From Rhynchonema sp. JSB1_4 (Eukaryota; Nematoda; Chromadorea; Monhysterida; Xyalidae), in NCBI GenBank assembly GCA_030248065.1, contig JASAMV010008795.1, forward strand, positions 1 through 64,000: a stretch of 64,000 bases of DNA. Direction: 5' to 3'. Position 1 is the stretch's first letter, and each line of letters starts with the position of its first letter. The position numbers and the translations under genes are program-made. The notes beneath the pieces were generated by a model. It did not search any database, was not told where the DNA came from, and was given only the letters and a program-made list of their open reading frames with translations. Below are positions 1-13,300 of this stretch, piece by piece.

Positions 1-500
1 GTAACCCAACTTTTCGGCGAAATTTTACTTCGGGAAGCACACTTTACATACAAAAAGTCGTGGTCATGGTCTGGAACCGGTCTCAGTCGTGGAGTTACGA
101 AGTCGGCGATAGCACCATCGTGTTTCTCGTGTGCGAAAACCCTATATGCGATATTAACATTTCTGGTGTTCAGTAACGTCTGGGCCCTGACTACTCTTTT
201 GTGGAAAAAAAAAGGGAAAGAACGTTTTTACAAAAATGACAACTGTATCTTGCCCGCGATTGCGCGTGTGGGCACGCAGCGGGATGAAATTTTGTGTGGC
301 CATTTTGGGGCACGGTATATACATTGTGTGCAAGTTTGAGCTCATTCGGTTGAGTATTGTTGAAATAGCGCACGATCAAAATTTTCAGAAAGCGCACTAT
401 AGGGAATGAACCATATGTCGCTTAGCATTACCATGCTAGCTCCGATAAAACGGAAAAAAATTCAAAAACTGAAGCAGTGGCGATGACCGAGTACACCCAC

Positions 501-3500
501 CTCTCCTTCGAGCAATTTGTGAAAGTTCGGTTTCAGATAATAATGGATGCCGTTCATGGCTCCCGGCAAGGTGACACCTCGCACCAACAGTATGGCCAAC
601 ACAACGTACGGGAACACTGCCGTGAACCAGACAACCTGCGTGCAGATTGCGGAACATCAGCAAGTCCAACCGGTGGGACTATAGAGGGGCTGGCGACCAC
701 TACCGCCGACCAGCGCGTGTTTGCACGTCAAAACTTGTTTTTATAATAGACAAAACACGTTTAAGACAATCCCGTCATTAAACTTTCAGATTTACGTATG
801 CGTATGATACGTAAATATTCAAGTGGTCGCCGCGCCCAAAAAAGGTCGTTGCGCCCAAAATTTACGAAGTTAAAACATTTGAACTTTTTTTGGCAAGACT
901 TCAAACTTTTAGTTTTGACCATAAATGATGTTTAAACGACGCGCAGAATTATTTGAAGCTCATGAAACCCATGAGTGGTTGACATCCACACACTGAGCAT
1001 GAGCTACAGCATCTTCACACGTCAAAGTGGTCGCGGCTCGGTCGCGCCCAACAGAGAACTGTTTGGTTTCTTCACGTTTGTTTCACAAAAGTGGATTTTG
1101 CCCTCTTGTTTTTATTCAACAAGTGTGACCTGTCACGCAAACGTCTGAACACAACAAAAAACAAAGAACAGTGCAACAGCGTGCATCCTTTGGAAAGTGG
1201 TCGCACGCGACCAACTTTATTTCTACCTTGACCGCAGAGTGGCTGAAATTTGTCTACCCAGCTTGACAACGAGCATCCTTATGTTTCACAGCATGTACCT
1301 TTCCCGACATTTTGATGCCTTTCCACAAGCTGAAGTAGCAGATGATGTAGACGAGCGCGAGCGAAATCAGATTCTTCCACTGGACCGGACCGAGATTGTC
1401 GATCGAATAACCGATCTCCTTACCGTCGACGTCGTCGCGATAGAAACCGAGGAAATGACGACTGCAATTATGGGTTATATCTAAATTCCCACTCGTTTTG
1501 ACATGTGAGTTTCGACTAGTTAACCGTTTCGTATAACTTGGGCTTAAGTCTAAATGCACCGCTTATCAAGGACTTTCGAGCATCGATGACTTACGTGCAT
1601 CATTGGGTGGAATTTTCGAAACGGTATAAAGGTCAGTTGGGCGTAAAGGTCGGTGTAAAGTTCGGTCGAAAGCTCGGTCGGCGTAGCTCGGTGTAAACGT
1701 GAAACATTGCCTGTTATTAACGTGGAATGTTTCAAGTTTACACCGAGGTCTTTCACACTGATCTGTCGACCGAGCTTTCCACCGACCTCAACACCCAACT
1801 GACCTTTACACCATTTCGAAAATATCACCCATTGACCAACGCGCAGCAATGGTGAGCCGCCCTGCTTGTCGTAGTATACTCTCACTGACGATAGCCTGGC
1901 ACTTGGCACACCGCCAATTTGTTAATGCCGAACCGGGCAAACACAACATCGAATGCTAACTTGAAGTATTCATCGGCTGATGACGTCAACATGCTGCAGT
2001 TCTTCGAGTACAACGCCAGTTTGGTCTCCTCGGTCATGCACGAGTTGTAATCGACCGTGGAATTGGCTGCAAATGAAAGCAAATTATCGGAAATTCGGGA
2101 GTGTTTGGCACGTCACGCATTCACCATGATTCGATTTGTATATGTCAAGAATCACGACTTCGTTGTATGTGCCTGCAGTCGCTGACTTTGCGAACATGGC
2201 ACAAAGCCCATGCTATGGGTGACATTTTCGAAACGGTGTAAAGGTCAGTTGGGTGTAAAGGTCGGTGGAAAGTTCGCTCGACAGCTCAGTGTGATAGACC
2301 TCGGTGTAAACTTGAAACATTCCACGTTAATAACAGGCAATGTTTCACGTTTACACCGAGCTACGCCGACCGAGCTTTCGACCGAACTTTACACCGACCT
2401 TTAGGCCCAACTGACCTTTACACCGTTTCGAAAATTCCACCCTATGTAGACTACTCCATCAGGCGAACTTTAATTCCGAATGACGAAGCAACGTTCATAA
2501 AAACAACAACGTCCTTGTTCCTTGGAATGTCTAATTTCCAAGTTTGGCAAGTTGTAAAGTGTTTCAATCATTCCATAAACATCTGCCGTTTCGGGAATCG
2601 AACAATCTGTATTGGTATTATCATAAAACAAAGTCAAGCTCACCATCAAGTTCGCCGTCAATTTCAATGTCAGGCGCAACGTTACGCTCGCACTGGCTTG
2701 TTGTGTGCCAGACTGGCACACAACAATGTTTCACTGTAAGACAGTGCTGGGCCGCACAGCTGTAACGTGTTGCCACAGCAGAGCCTGTGCTAATTACAAC
2801 GTTGTGAAAGCCTAGTTTGGTTGGCCGACAGTTATTCCATTCCCTTTGCAAGCCTGACCTTGATCTCGACTTTGAACTTGACGGTGAACTTGTCGGTGAG
2901 CCTGACTTTTTTTGTGAATTCCACCCAATCGGCTGAACATATGTAGGTATTGGTCGCACAATGACCATATAAGAATTCATCAAATCAATCCTGATTTTCA
3001 CGTTCAGTCACTCTTAACCACTGTGCTATTTGTGAGTCTCACAAAACATTTTCACCTGAAAATAATCCAGCAGATCAACCACGTTGCCGCAGGTCTGAAA
3101 CATTCTCTTTACTACATGTTTTGTGTGCGATCGCGCAACGCAACGTCATCACCCCGTCACTTTCCCTCTTTACGATTCAGGAAAAAAATTTGACAAAATC
3201 TTATAAAGTCGTTGTGCGACCAATATGACAATTATCATTGTGCTCACACACACACACACCTTTAGTCCATACGGTCAGATCGTAGCAGCACTTTCCGTTC
3301 CATGTGTTATTGCATGACGCCCATGGCAGGTCTATTGTGAAGGATTCATAGAAAAATCGCAGTGCCCACGAGATAATGACGTTGTAGAAGAAGTCAACAT
3401 AAAACGCTGACAACACCACACAGTAGCCGACACCTGTGTGTTGACGGGCAAGTTGACGCTTTGCGCTCAAACACAGCAACGGCATTTGTGCGTGTGTATG

Positions 3501-4071
3501 TACCGAGTCAATCTGAATCAGCCCCGCCCGGCACAACTGAATTTTGGTTTAGCTTTGACTGAAATGTATGGGGTCTACAGTAGTTTCCCGGGGCTGAATT
3601 CAACCACAGTCCTGCCTGCCACTATCCTCGTTCCAACAGATCTGTTTCTTGGGTGAATAACTGTTTCTCATATTTTCCAACCTTTAAACAACGGACACAC
3701 TTTGCCCCAACATGAGATGGCGCCCTGTCTGTAGTATTGGCCGAGTGCCAACTCCATGTAGAACAACGGCACGCCGGCCACAATGGCCATGATGCAGTAC
3801 GGTATGAGGAACACGCCTGCAACAACATGCCTGACCTGCTACAGTAACCTGAGACTGGTTGTTGCATGGGTTCTAGCTGCAACTCTGGCAATTTTGATGG
3901 CTCACGGAACATTTAGCACTGACCTCCGCCGTTTTTATAGCACAGATACGGAAACCTCCAAATGTTGGCGAGATCAACGGAGAAGCCGATAACGGAGAGG
4001 AGAAAGTCGATCTTTTTGCCCCATGTTTCACGCTCGCCCTCTTCCAGCAGCGGCGGTGGCGTGTCACCATC
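501..4071 (-). CDS. SLC6 sodium-coupled monoamine-type neurotransmitter transporter (partial, 6 exons seen)
   Basis: Plasma-membrane Na+/Cl--coupled transporter of the SERT/DAT type. Six exons join in phase: 4071-3924, 3816-3682, 3433-3260, 2066-1961, 1461-1299, 635-501. The first carries TM1 with [20 protein letters not shown] followed by [13 protein letters not shown]. The aspartate in GFSVDLAN is the residue that contacts the amine in monoamine transporters; glycine or GABA carriers have glycine there. Next come TM2 ([18 protein letters not shown]), TM3 ([18 protein letters not shown]), the extracellular loop 2 with paired cysteines and NxT sites ([19 protein letters not shown]), TM4 ([19 protein letters not shown], then SGK) and TM5 ([20 protein letters not shown]). 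TM6 to the C-terminus should lie before position 1; the N-terminal cytoplasmic exon upstream of 4071 was not found. Introns hold MITEs at 1605, 2217 and 2948. Monoamine type is well supported; which amine is not. Confidence 0.9.
1605..1830. mobile_element. Harbinger-like MITE, family A copy 1
   Basis: Palindromic element with terminal inverted repeats beginning GGGTGGAATTTTCGAAACGG and a central hairpin around GTGAAACATTGCC. It is flanked by the 3-bp duplication ATT (1602-1604 and 1831-1833). It lies in an SLC6 intron and has no coding capacity. GGG termini with a 3-bp AT-rich duplication fit PIF/Harbinger MITEs; the superfamily is inferred. Confidence 0.8.
2217..2442. mobile_element. Harbinger-like MITE, family A copy 2
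   Basis: Same family as 1605-1830, with TAT duplicated at 2214-2216 and 2443-2445. It is in the SLC6 intron between 2067 and 3259. Confidence 0.8.
2948..3226. mobile_element. MITE family B copy 1
   Basis: About 280 bp bounded by inverted TATTGGTCGCACAATGAC and its complement. The interior matches two copies at 23379 and 24006. Non-coding, in an SLC6 intron. Confidence 0.7.
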
Positions 4072-6344
4072 CTGCAAGTTATGTACTACTTATGTTATGT
4101 CACTTACATGTCCTCCAATTGTAGACTCGATATGGGTATACCAGCTTCAACTACATGTATACATACAACAACGTCTGGTAGGATACTACTGTGCAGTTTG
4201 GCGGTGTCCGGAGGTTCGCACGTTCATAGTGCGGACAGGAACATTGTTTTCGTAGGTCGACCTGGTGAGTCTGCGTGATCATGGACGGACTCACACATAT
4301 GGGACTCGAACCTACGACCTTCTAATCAGCTGAGCTTTGCGAACCAGCGGTTGGGCGTCAGAGTTTCACGTGAACCTATACAGCAAATGGCACGCACAGC
4401 AGACCAGTAGACATCCTTTCTACACGTGGATGCGATGGCCTAGGGGAGACCGGGGGTCTGATGGAGTTGGACCCAGGTGTGACCAGATTACAACTTTTTG
4501 GAGTACAAATGTCAAAAATCATAGACTAACCGTTCGCTGGTCGGTCATCATAAAATCTGCGGTTTTCGTGAGCATTCGTTCCGATTCAGGTATCTCTTCC
4601 TGACTGGGTACATCGTGCGGCCGTTTGGCTGAAAGACACGCTTAGACCTGCATAGGCTCAAATCGAAAGCATTGATTAAATTTGTATCAATCGTATAAAC
4701 CACCGCCCGCACCCATATTGAGCTCGTGTGGCAATAGTTCTCCCATGATTCGCGACTTCTTGTTTCGTCCCGTGGAATGCTGAAAAATGACTGACCTACA
4801 CCCACCGTACAAGCGCTTGAACTGAATGCCCAGGTACGCCAGGATCGGGTACACCTGGTATATCAGGCTGGAAAAAAGCCACACAACTTTGTTCAAACAT
4901 GCGTGGCTGTCTGACTGACCGTGTGGTGTACCTATACTGTATGTTTTCTGTGCCACAAGGAACGGACACAAAATCTGTGCAAGGGATCATAATAATGGTC
5001 GCACCAAGAATATACACCGAGCCAGACCAGGTATACTGTATGTCTACTTCAAGAAAGACCTTTCGCAAAAAAAACCCCGGACGTGCGAGTGCGCGCGAAG
5101 TATAGGCAAGTATACATAAGTGTTGCATTTGAACAATAACAATGGACTTACGGTTGCAATGTGATCTTCGTGGTCCTGGCAGGTACACGGGCCGCGGCAG
5201 CTATTATTGTCGCAGTGCAACGTCAGCACGCAACAGTGCAAGTACGTCATGCGACCAGTGCACCGACAGCGCTCGCGAGTAATAACTATGACAAATGACC
5301 GAAACTCGGCCGCTGGTGTTGGCTGTACACGGGATCCGACCACGCACAAAAAAACGCCCACTCTTCAACACTGTGCAGTCAGAATATTGGTGCTGCGCGT
5401 ATATAGGAATAAAGAAAATACAATGCACACATTGTACGAATGTGAAGAGCTTTAAGCATTTCGGGGTGCTTCACGGTTTATGCAGCTTAGACACAAGTCA
5501 CCCATGAAAGAGTCTTTCATGTACATATACCATCTCAAGAAACGAGGAAGTAGCAAAAGTTTGTTTTACGCGCTGCACTAATATTTTTAAGTTTTGTACG
5601 CGATACGGGATCGCCATGCGTGTCGTCGTCGCTACACGGAAGCCCGATGTCAGGTCTCTTTTGTGCCTCTCACACAACCAGACTGTGATTAGTGTTAAAC
5701 GATTAGGACCTGCTCTGTAAGACCTCGGTTGGTATAAACGCGCGCGGCACAATTATTATCAGGTTAGTACTGTACATGGATTGAGCTACGGCGGAAACAG
5801 TGCGAGCTTACACCGGAATCAGGCTCAAGGCAGCTATGCTGTACGTGTGCCTTTAGTACTTTTTGGTTGCCCATATCTAAATCGTGTGTGCTCCAAGAAA
5901 AGTTAAGCGCGTACAGAACTTTGGTGCTCTCGAAAATGATATAATGGTCATAGGATCATGACCTTGCAGCAGTCAATTGATATGGGGCACCAACTGACAC
6001 CAGCTAATAACAAATTGGTCTCTCCCTTTGAACTGCGCTAACCAGAAAAAGACCGATTACGCTCGAAATTAAAACCAACGACTTTCGTCTATTGATACCT
6101 GGTGCGATTACGTACGTAATACGTGTCCCTGTGAACTTGACCTACCCGTAAACGTATGTATGATGCACTTTTGTCTTCAACTAACTCAGTCTAGCTATGC
6201 TGTATATTTGTTTATGAAGGGTATGCAACGTAGATTATGTCAGTCTAAATCAACGGTGATATAAAAACAGGGTGGTCTGTCATGTCCGGAGTTGCAAGAG
6301 ACCTAAACTGTGAAACATCAACCATTTGACAATGACACTGCCTG
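4072..6344. other. Intergenic or 5' SLC6 region, no confident gene
   Basis: The 5' exon of the SLC6 gene should lie here but I could not assign it. Minus-strand stretches at about 4877-4802 and 5340-5160 have plausible splice ends (a 3' site TTTTTTCCAG and a 5' site GTAAGTCC), but two reading frames are equally open, so no exon is called. The only other recognisable item is a tRNA-derived scrap at 4301-4337. Confidence 0.4.
4301..4337 (-). pseudogene. tRNA-derived fragment
   Basis: On the minus strand an A-box-like AGCTCAGCTGATTAGA is followed almost directly by AGGTCGTAGGTTCGAGTCCC, a canonical B-box/T-arm. The anticodon arm is missing, so this is a tRNA pseudogene or the head of a tRNA-derived SINE rather than a functional tRNA. 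Confidence 0.4.
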
Positions 6345-8890
6345 AGGTGTACCGTAATCTTTGACCTACCGTAACCAAACTTTCGTCAAGTCATACGCAT
6401 GCTCACACAAACAGCAACACTATCATGTTTAGAATTTTTTGCTAATTCCAAAAATATTTGTCCCGTGCGCATGCGGAGATAACGGTTAAAACGTGCACGC
6501 AGAGCGCACAAACAGCGCCTGAACATGATGGAGTCGCAGCACCTGCACAAGATCCGGAAAAACCCACTTATTATTCTGGCCAGTTGAGTTGAACTCGATG
6601 CCACGGGTGGCGATCAGCTGTCCACAGTTCCGTTGACCGATGCCACTAAAACTGATATCACAAGCTTGCGTGGATAAGTACCGGAGTTTGCCGCTTAAAG
6701 CTGCGGGGGCTTTATGCGGAAATTGGTAGAAAATGGGCACTCCGACCAAAGAGAAAAATTCAATTAGAGCCCCAAGTGGAAACGTTTCCACTTACAGCTC
6801 TTGGCGGTTTAAGTGGAAAACTGGGTGTTTTCAGCATTGTTAGTTGGGACACTTTCAGGCAGCATTTTGACATTCTGATGCCATATTTGAACCTGATTAT
6901 GAGGATCTTTAACTAGATGTGGTAAAACAACCAAAAAAACAACAGAAAAGCGCCATATTTTGGTTCCTGATACACTAATTTGAACTGTTTTGGCAAGTTT
7001 AATGGTGGATGAAGAATCGATCCTCCAGAAAAAATAAATCCAATCTGGACTCCCGACGGCCTTATTCGGGGGGGGGGGGCTTAAAGGGGCTCCGCCATAT
7101 ATACGCGACCGAAACCAATCTCAATGAAACTTGGCACCGTAAGTGGGCTTGGTCCAAAACACTCACGGCCAAGAAAATTTTTCCCCATATCAGCTCCCTG
7201 TCTGAGCCAGGAGGGCTAAAAGGTAAAAAATTTTGACCCTACCTCAGCACCTTGAAATTAAAATATCGATCTGTTTCGCATATTCTTTGTGTGCAGTTTG
7301 TTCACAAATTTTTCATAAACACCTTGGGTCTAATTTAGAACCATATTCACTTTTTTGGCACTACCACAGCTCGCGCTATTTTGCCAAAACCACGGAAATT
7401 TTCGAAAAAAATTTTCCGTTGTATTTTCCGGTCACATAGAAAGCACACAGAGTTTTTATATAAAGTAGGCAAGAAAGCCCGTATATCATGCTATTCAGGC
7501 GATCAATGACTAATTTTCCACCGGTGATAAGTTTCGACAAAAGCTCGCTCAACTGTGGTGAACCTCAACTTTTTTGCCATTTTCTGTGGATCCCAAGCAC
7601 ACTTCTATCTCATATTTTCCTATTTTAGTAACAATGTACCGAGGTGATATATGGCACGCTAGATAGTAAAAATATAATTGTTGTTAATTATGTGCAAATC
7701 TAGGTTGGTCCAGCTGCATCCTTGGAGGTACGAGCAATAAATGAATTTTTCACAAAATTCATAATTTTAGCAAATTTTCACTTCCGTCATATTTTTAGCC
7801 TATCTACAGTTGGGTAGGAATTGTGGCTTTTGCTGTCCGATGAAGCCCAAACATTATTGTTGTTTATCGATCAAAATTCAAAATTATAGCTCTAACGTAT
7901 CTTGAGAAAAATCGTGTTAATTGAGGTCCATGCGTTGGACTTGGAACTACAACCGGGCTTACAACAGGACCAGCGTCTGCGGTGCCTTCACTTAACATGA
8001 TTTTTCTCAGGATACGTTAGAACTAGAATTTTGGATTTTGATCGATAAACAACAACAACGTTGGGGCTTCATCGGACTGCAAAGGCCACAAATCCGTCAC
8101 AAATGTAGGTAGGCAGAAGCGAAAATTTGCTAAAATTATGAATTTTGTGTAAAACTCATTTATTGCTCGTACCTCCAAGGATGCAGCTGGACCAACCTAG
8201 ATTTGCACATAATTAACAACAATTATATTTTTACTATCTAGCGTGCCATATATCACCTCGGTACATTGTTACTAAAATAGGAAAATATGAGATAGAAGTG
8301 TGCTTGGGATCCACAGAAAATGGCAAAAAAGTTGAGGTTCACCACAGTTGAGCGAGCTTTTGTCGAAACTTATCAGCGGTGGAAAATTAGTCATTGATCG
8401 CCTGAATAGCATGATATACGGGCTTTCTTGCCTACTTTATATAAAATCTCTGTGTGCTTTCTATGTGACCGGAAAATACAACGGAAAATTTTTTTTCGAA
8501 AATTTCCGTGGTTTTGGCAAAATAGCGCGAGCTGTGGTAGTGCCAAAAAAGTGAATATGGTTCTAAATTAGACCCAAGGCGTTTATGAAAAATTTGTGAG
8601 CAAACTGCACACAAAGAATATGCGAAGCAGACCGATATTTTAATTTTAAGGTGCTGAGGTAGGGTCAAAATTTTTTACCTTTTAGCCCTCCAGGCTCAGA
8701 CAGGGAGCTGATATGGGAAAAAAATTTCTTGGTCATGAGTGTTTTGGACCAAGCCCACTTACGGTGCCAAGTCTCATTGAGATTGGTTTCGGTCGCATAT
8801 ATATGGCGGCGACCCTTTAAGTGGAAAACTCCGGTACATTGACGAAAGTTTGGTTGCGGGCGGTCAACGATTATGGTATAGCTTTCAGGG
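6345..8890. repeat. Long foldback (palindromic) element
   Basis: Positions of about 7080-7918 are repeated in inverted orientation at about 7990-8815, giving a stem of roughly 0.83 kb with a loop of about 70 bp. The similarity continues outward (AACCAAACTTTCGTCAA near 6371 and its complement near 8860), but the left side is interrupted at about 6391-6680 and 6704-7078. The second interruption is bounded by repeated GCTTAAAG, as an 8-bp target duplication would be. Open frames in the arms are identical in both arms and non-homologous to known proteins; I treat them as non-coding. Confidence 0.85.
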
Positions 8891-10304
8891 TGACGGCTGC
8901 TAGCGCGTGAAGCCTCAAACATTTTTGGCCACTAGTCCATTTTACAAAGCGGCGCGACCTGTACAACCGAACAGGTGACCATGCTTGATATCGTAATCCA
9001 CGCCGATGGTAAACCACATCATGTACCTACAACTATGGTACACGGGCGTTTGGCGCTCGTATTCATATTGCGTATTCCAAAGACCCTATGGTGTTTCTGT
9101 CAGCAAATTTGACGTATGGGAGGTGCCAACTTCGTTTTTTCCTTCAGTGGACGCCGGCGTGTCTTTGCCACCGCAATTACCCACCTGGTTGGGGGGGACG
9201 ATATGTCAGATTGCATGTGGGTCCCTAAATTTCATTTAACGGCCCCTCTTGAGTGCGCGCAAAAAACGTTCCTTTTATGAACACATCGCATAGCATTCGT
9301 TCATGATATACCATCATGAAACATCACATCTGAGTCGCCCTCAACTTATAGAACCGATCTTTGCTCAAAAACACGAGCAGCCGCACAAAGATGCTGGAGT
9401 GGAAATCTCAGGTTCAAGTCCATGCCCGCATGTAGTACTTGATGTCTTGGTGCCAAATCAGTTCCTGTTAGCTGGTGTACGGTTACCACGTCACACCGGC
9501 ATGTGCTGCCTGCCACTGACTTATAGCACCTTTGTGCTCCACACACATCAGTAGGTACTTATACTTTACTGCCATAACCACTGCCTTAGTCCCTGCGTTC
9601 ATTGTGTGCTGCAAGAACATGGAATTGTCTGTCATACTGCGGGTATTCAGTTCTTGGGTTCAAATTCCAGTGATTTTTTTTGCTAACATATGTACATATA
9701 TGCAGTGAGTTACCGTATGCCCTCGAACCTGTATGGAAATCGCTTCTGGGGACAAAGGATCCGGCTTCGGAGTGCCGTGCGTCTGCGGGCATCATGTGGT
9801 GATAATTTCGTGTTTTCGGTCGAAATTGCGTTTATTTTATCAATTCTTTGCATGCGTATGTCCGACGAGCTGGCCAGCTGGTATTATATACATGGCAACA
9901 AGATAAACTATAATTCTTCATCTGCGAAACCGTTTTCCGAAGATTTAAATCATGAACCTTTGAACAGAACAAAAATGAGATATAGGTATGATAAATAGTG
10001 CGGCATAATAATGGGACAGGAATAGCCAGTCATAAAGCATGATTTGAGTTGCTTCAATTTGTATAATATCAAATTCAGTTGAATAAAAGGATCAGAATTG
10101 TACATAATTTCGCTTACTTCGCGCTTTGCCAAAAGCAACGTCGATGATTAGTTAAACCAACAGGATGTTCAATAATAGGATTAAAATGGACAACTAAAAG
10201 CGCGTAAGGAGATCGTTAATAAAAAGTTTCCGAAAAGAGCATGCCAATGATCTACCGCTCTACGCTAAGCCATGCAACACAACACAATCGGAAAATGAGA
10301 AAAA
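8891..10304. other. No feature recognised
   Basis: AT-moderate sequence without exons of recognisable families, splice-phased frames or clear repeats. Isolated open frames under 105 codons are present on both strands. One copy of the GAAACATC word occurs at 9318. Confidence 0.4.
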
Positions 10305-13300
10305 TCACAATGCGCACTGCTTTTTATCGATCACAACCACACAGTCCATCCGTTCCACGTCGACCCTAACCGTCACCGCATTCGCAATCAGTCGATCGTC
10401 TGCAATGAACGAGTCACACTCATTCTCATCGTCGCCATAGTTGATGGATTCGTTGTGCCGCTGTGATCGGAATGGATTGCCATTTGTGGCGCATTGTTGC
10501 GACGTTGACAACATCGTTGTTGCACGGCCAGACGCAGCACCGTGAGGTGGAGTGGTGCGCGCTTGACGTGTCTGGGGACAAAATTTAGAAGTGCTTTAGG
10601 ATTACGCTAGCCATCTATGTAGTTCTGGGTTTACTTTTATAGTTTGCAAAAAAAGTCGATAGCGTTTCAAAAGGTAACTTTGACCAGTGTAAAAGTCGAC
10701 ATGTACATACGCTTGGAGCATTATTTTTGTCCGGCGTAAAACCCACCTAATACATAGTTTTGCACTAAAATATGACCAGTATAAAAACTACTATAGTTTT
10801 AGGTAGCATTTATTTCGACCAGTGTAAGATTTCATGAAGCACCAGCACAATTTTAACGACCGTAAGGACATGTCCGCCATTAGTGCGCATGAACACAGCC
10901 TACCTGTTTCCGAACAGTAGTGACCGATCCATTCGAGAACGTCGACACAGGTGCCGTCCCAGTGTAATGCCTGGTCTTTGTGCCCGTCCTTGAAATGGAC
11001 ATCTGCATGTCGGTGCCCCTGAGCACCCCGGTGGTGGCACACAAATGCAGCATACATTGACGGTACTGCAGCGATGTGAACAGTTGAAGGACGACGATCA
11101 GTGTGAAGTTGAGGAACAACGCCATGTTGCAAATGTGCTTGAAGATCAGGCCCGGTGGACTGGCGAAGAATGAGCGAATGCCCTGCAAGTCGGTGAGATG
11201 AGGCTTCCGAGCAGGTAGGCCAGATTAGGGATTAAGCAACAGCTTATATCCTTGATACCACAATGAAGAAGTTCATATCGTATCGTAACGTATCGCATAT
11301 CATCCCCACGGCACTTTAGTTGAAGCCAAGTGGCGCTTGTTTCAATATTCGCAGAAACAAAACTACACTGATGGATGGAAAGACGGGCGATCGTATATTC
11401 TATCGACAGCTGGTTCAAAATTTTCCATTCCTCCTATCACGACCTGGCGTTCAAATCTCGCCCCCGAGCTGTGACCTCGATCGCAAACTGCGCTGATCCC
11501 GTTTGAACCCCTACCTGTGAGTCACATAGTTCCATCAACAAGTACAACGTCTCCTTGACTGCCGAGGGCATGTTCGATATGAGATATGCGCCGATGGAGC
11601 CCAAGCAGATGCCGATGGCTTTGTGCTGTTTGGACACATGACCCTTGCTCACACTGGATGCCTTCTGATTGGCCATGGATTTGCGTTCAAGCATGATGCT
11701 GCGATACTTGTAGTACAACATCAGGTAGAGTGCCATTAGGATCAGCAGTAGAACAATCTGAAAACATCATGAGACGGTGCACCATTGAACGTGACGTGAT
11801 CATATCGGACCTGCGTTTATCGCGCACCTTTTTAGAATATATGGATTCATAATTAGCTGGTCAACTATTCGCTGCTCGAAACGATCCAAACCAAGCAAGT
11901 CAGGTACATGTAGATCACCAAGTTTGAAACCAAGTGGTAACTCGACATATAGGATCAGATTGGGCCTGCGTTCTCCGAAACAACACGCGGGCGACGCGTT
12001 TCGCGTGGCAACCATGTTAGCATGAGTGAAACATCACCTCAAATGTGCAGGCGAGTGTGAGTTTGAAGAAATACATGATTCGATCGAACGGACTGTTTTT
12101 GGTGATGGCCGGTTGATTGCAGTAGAGTCCGTCACCGTCCGGCCCGACCACGAACGACATGAAAGCAACCGGCGACAATACCAATGCGGTCACACTGGCG
12201 CACACGCACACAATCAGCGCTGAACGCTGCGTGTCATCAGCTGTCATGCCTGTGCGTATGAGTGAAACATTAATGGAATTAGTCAAATACTGCAGCCTTT
12301 TTAGAACCGACGTGTGTGCTATGGGCGGAATTTTCGAAACGGCGGTGTAAAGGTCAGTTGGGCGTAAAGGTCGGCGTAAAGTTCGGTCGAAAGCTCAGTG
12401 TAAACGTGAAACATTGCCTGTTATTAACGTCCGAGGTCTATCACACTGAGCTGTCGACCGAGCTTTCCACCGACCTTTACACCCAACTGACCTTTATACC
12501 GCTTCGAAAATATCACCCTATGATCGGATCCCCCTGCTCTCATAGACTGTACCAGGACCAGGACATCGCCAGTGCGAATGCACCAGATGGCCATGTGAAG
12601 AGACACGGAAAGTTTTAGTCCGCGCTGATGCCCAGCCGGCTAATATTACACTCTCGGGTTGCATATATAGCATTTATTTTGGTCCTGGTACAGCGCGATA
12701 AAACACCGCGCAGTTTTCATTTCACTATGTATAAGTTCATTTCTACAGTATATAAAAATAACATCCTCCCCAAAGCCGAATTTATGTGACCAACTGCCAA
12801 ACGGGTTGATGAGCCCTCGTAAGGACTCGGCGGCCAAACTGGTGGTGATGAGGTTGGCGCTGAACAATAACACGTTCACCAGATAGAGTTCGAGATGCGC
12901 CACATAGAACACCAGTGCGTAAATGTGGCGATAGTCATCGAACAGGCCCTGTTTGCGCATGAAGGACAACGCCAGCAGAGGGATGGCCATCAGGTAGATG
13001 GTGCACAGCGTGCGGAGATAGACCGTGTAGTTGAGGGAACGGATCTTGTAGCGATGCAGCAACACGAAGTTGAGCACCTGAAACATTAGCTGATGTTGTT
13101 GCTGGCATCGCAGGGTCGAGTTTGATTCAGTCAGCTAGCCATGTATGGTGCGTGTGTTGCACCATTGCGCGACGGTTCAGTCCCGAGGCACAGGTTCAGG
13201 CCCGGCCGATTCAGGCCCTGCTGGAGCCTCGGCCTAAGCCTATAAATGGGTCAAATATGCTGGGCCTGAATCGGCCGGACCTGAAAAACTGGGCCTGAAA

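Noticed and set aside
4796..5361. Candidate exons reading either LIYQVYPILAYLGIQF or a Gly/Pro-rich frame
   Set aside because: Two frames are equally open and phase with the neighbour does not choose the membrane-like one; evidence is too weak for a call.
7009..8922. Paired similar proteins on opposite strands (RHIYATETNLNETWH)
   Set aside because: The identity is explained by the inverted arms of the foldback element; neither frame resembles a known protein or spans the element.
9303..9554. Box B-like GGTTCAAGTCC at about 9410 and GGGTTCAAATTCC at about 9655 as tRNA genes
   Set aside because: No A box or foldable cloverleaf is found at the right distance.
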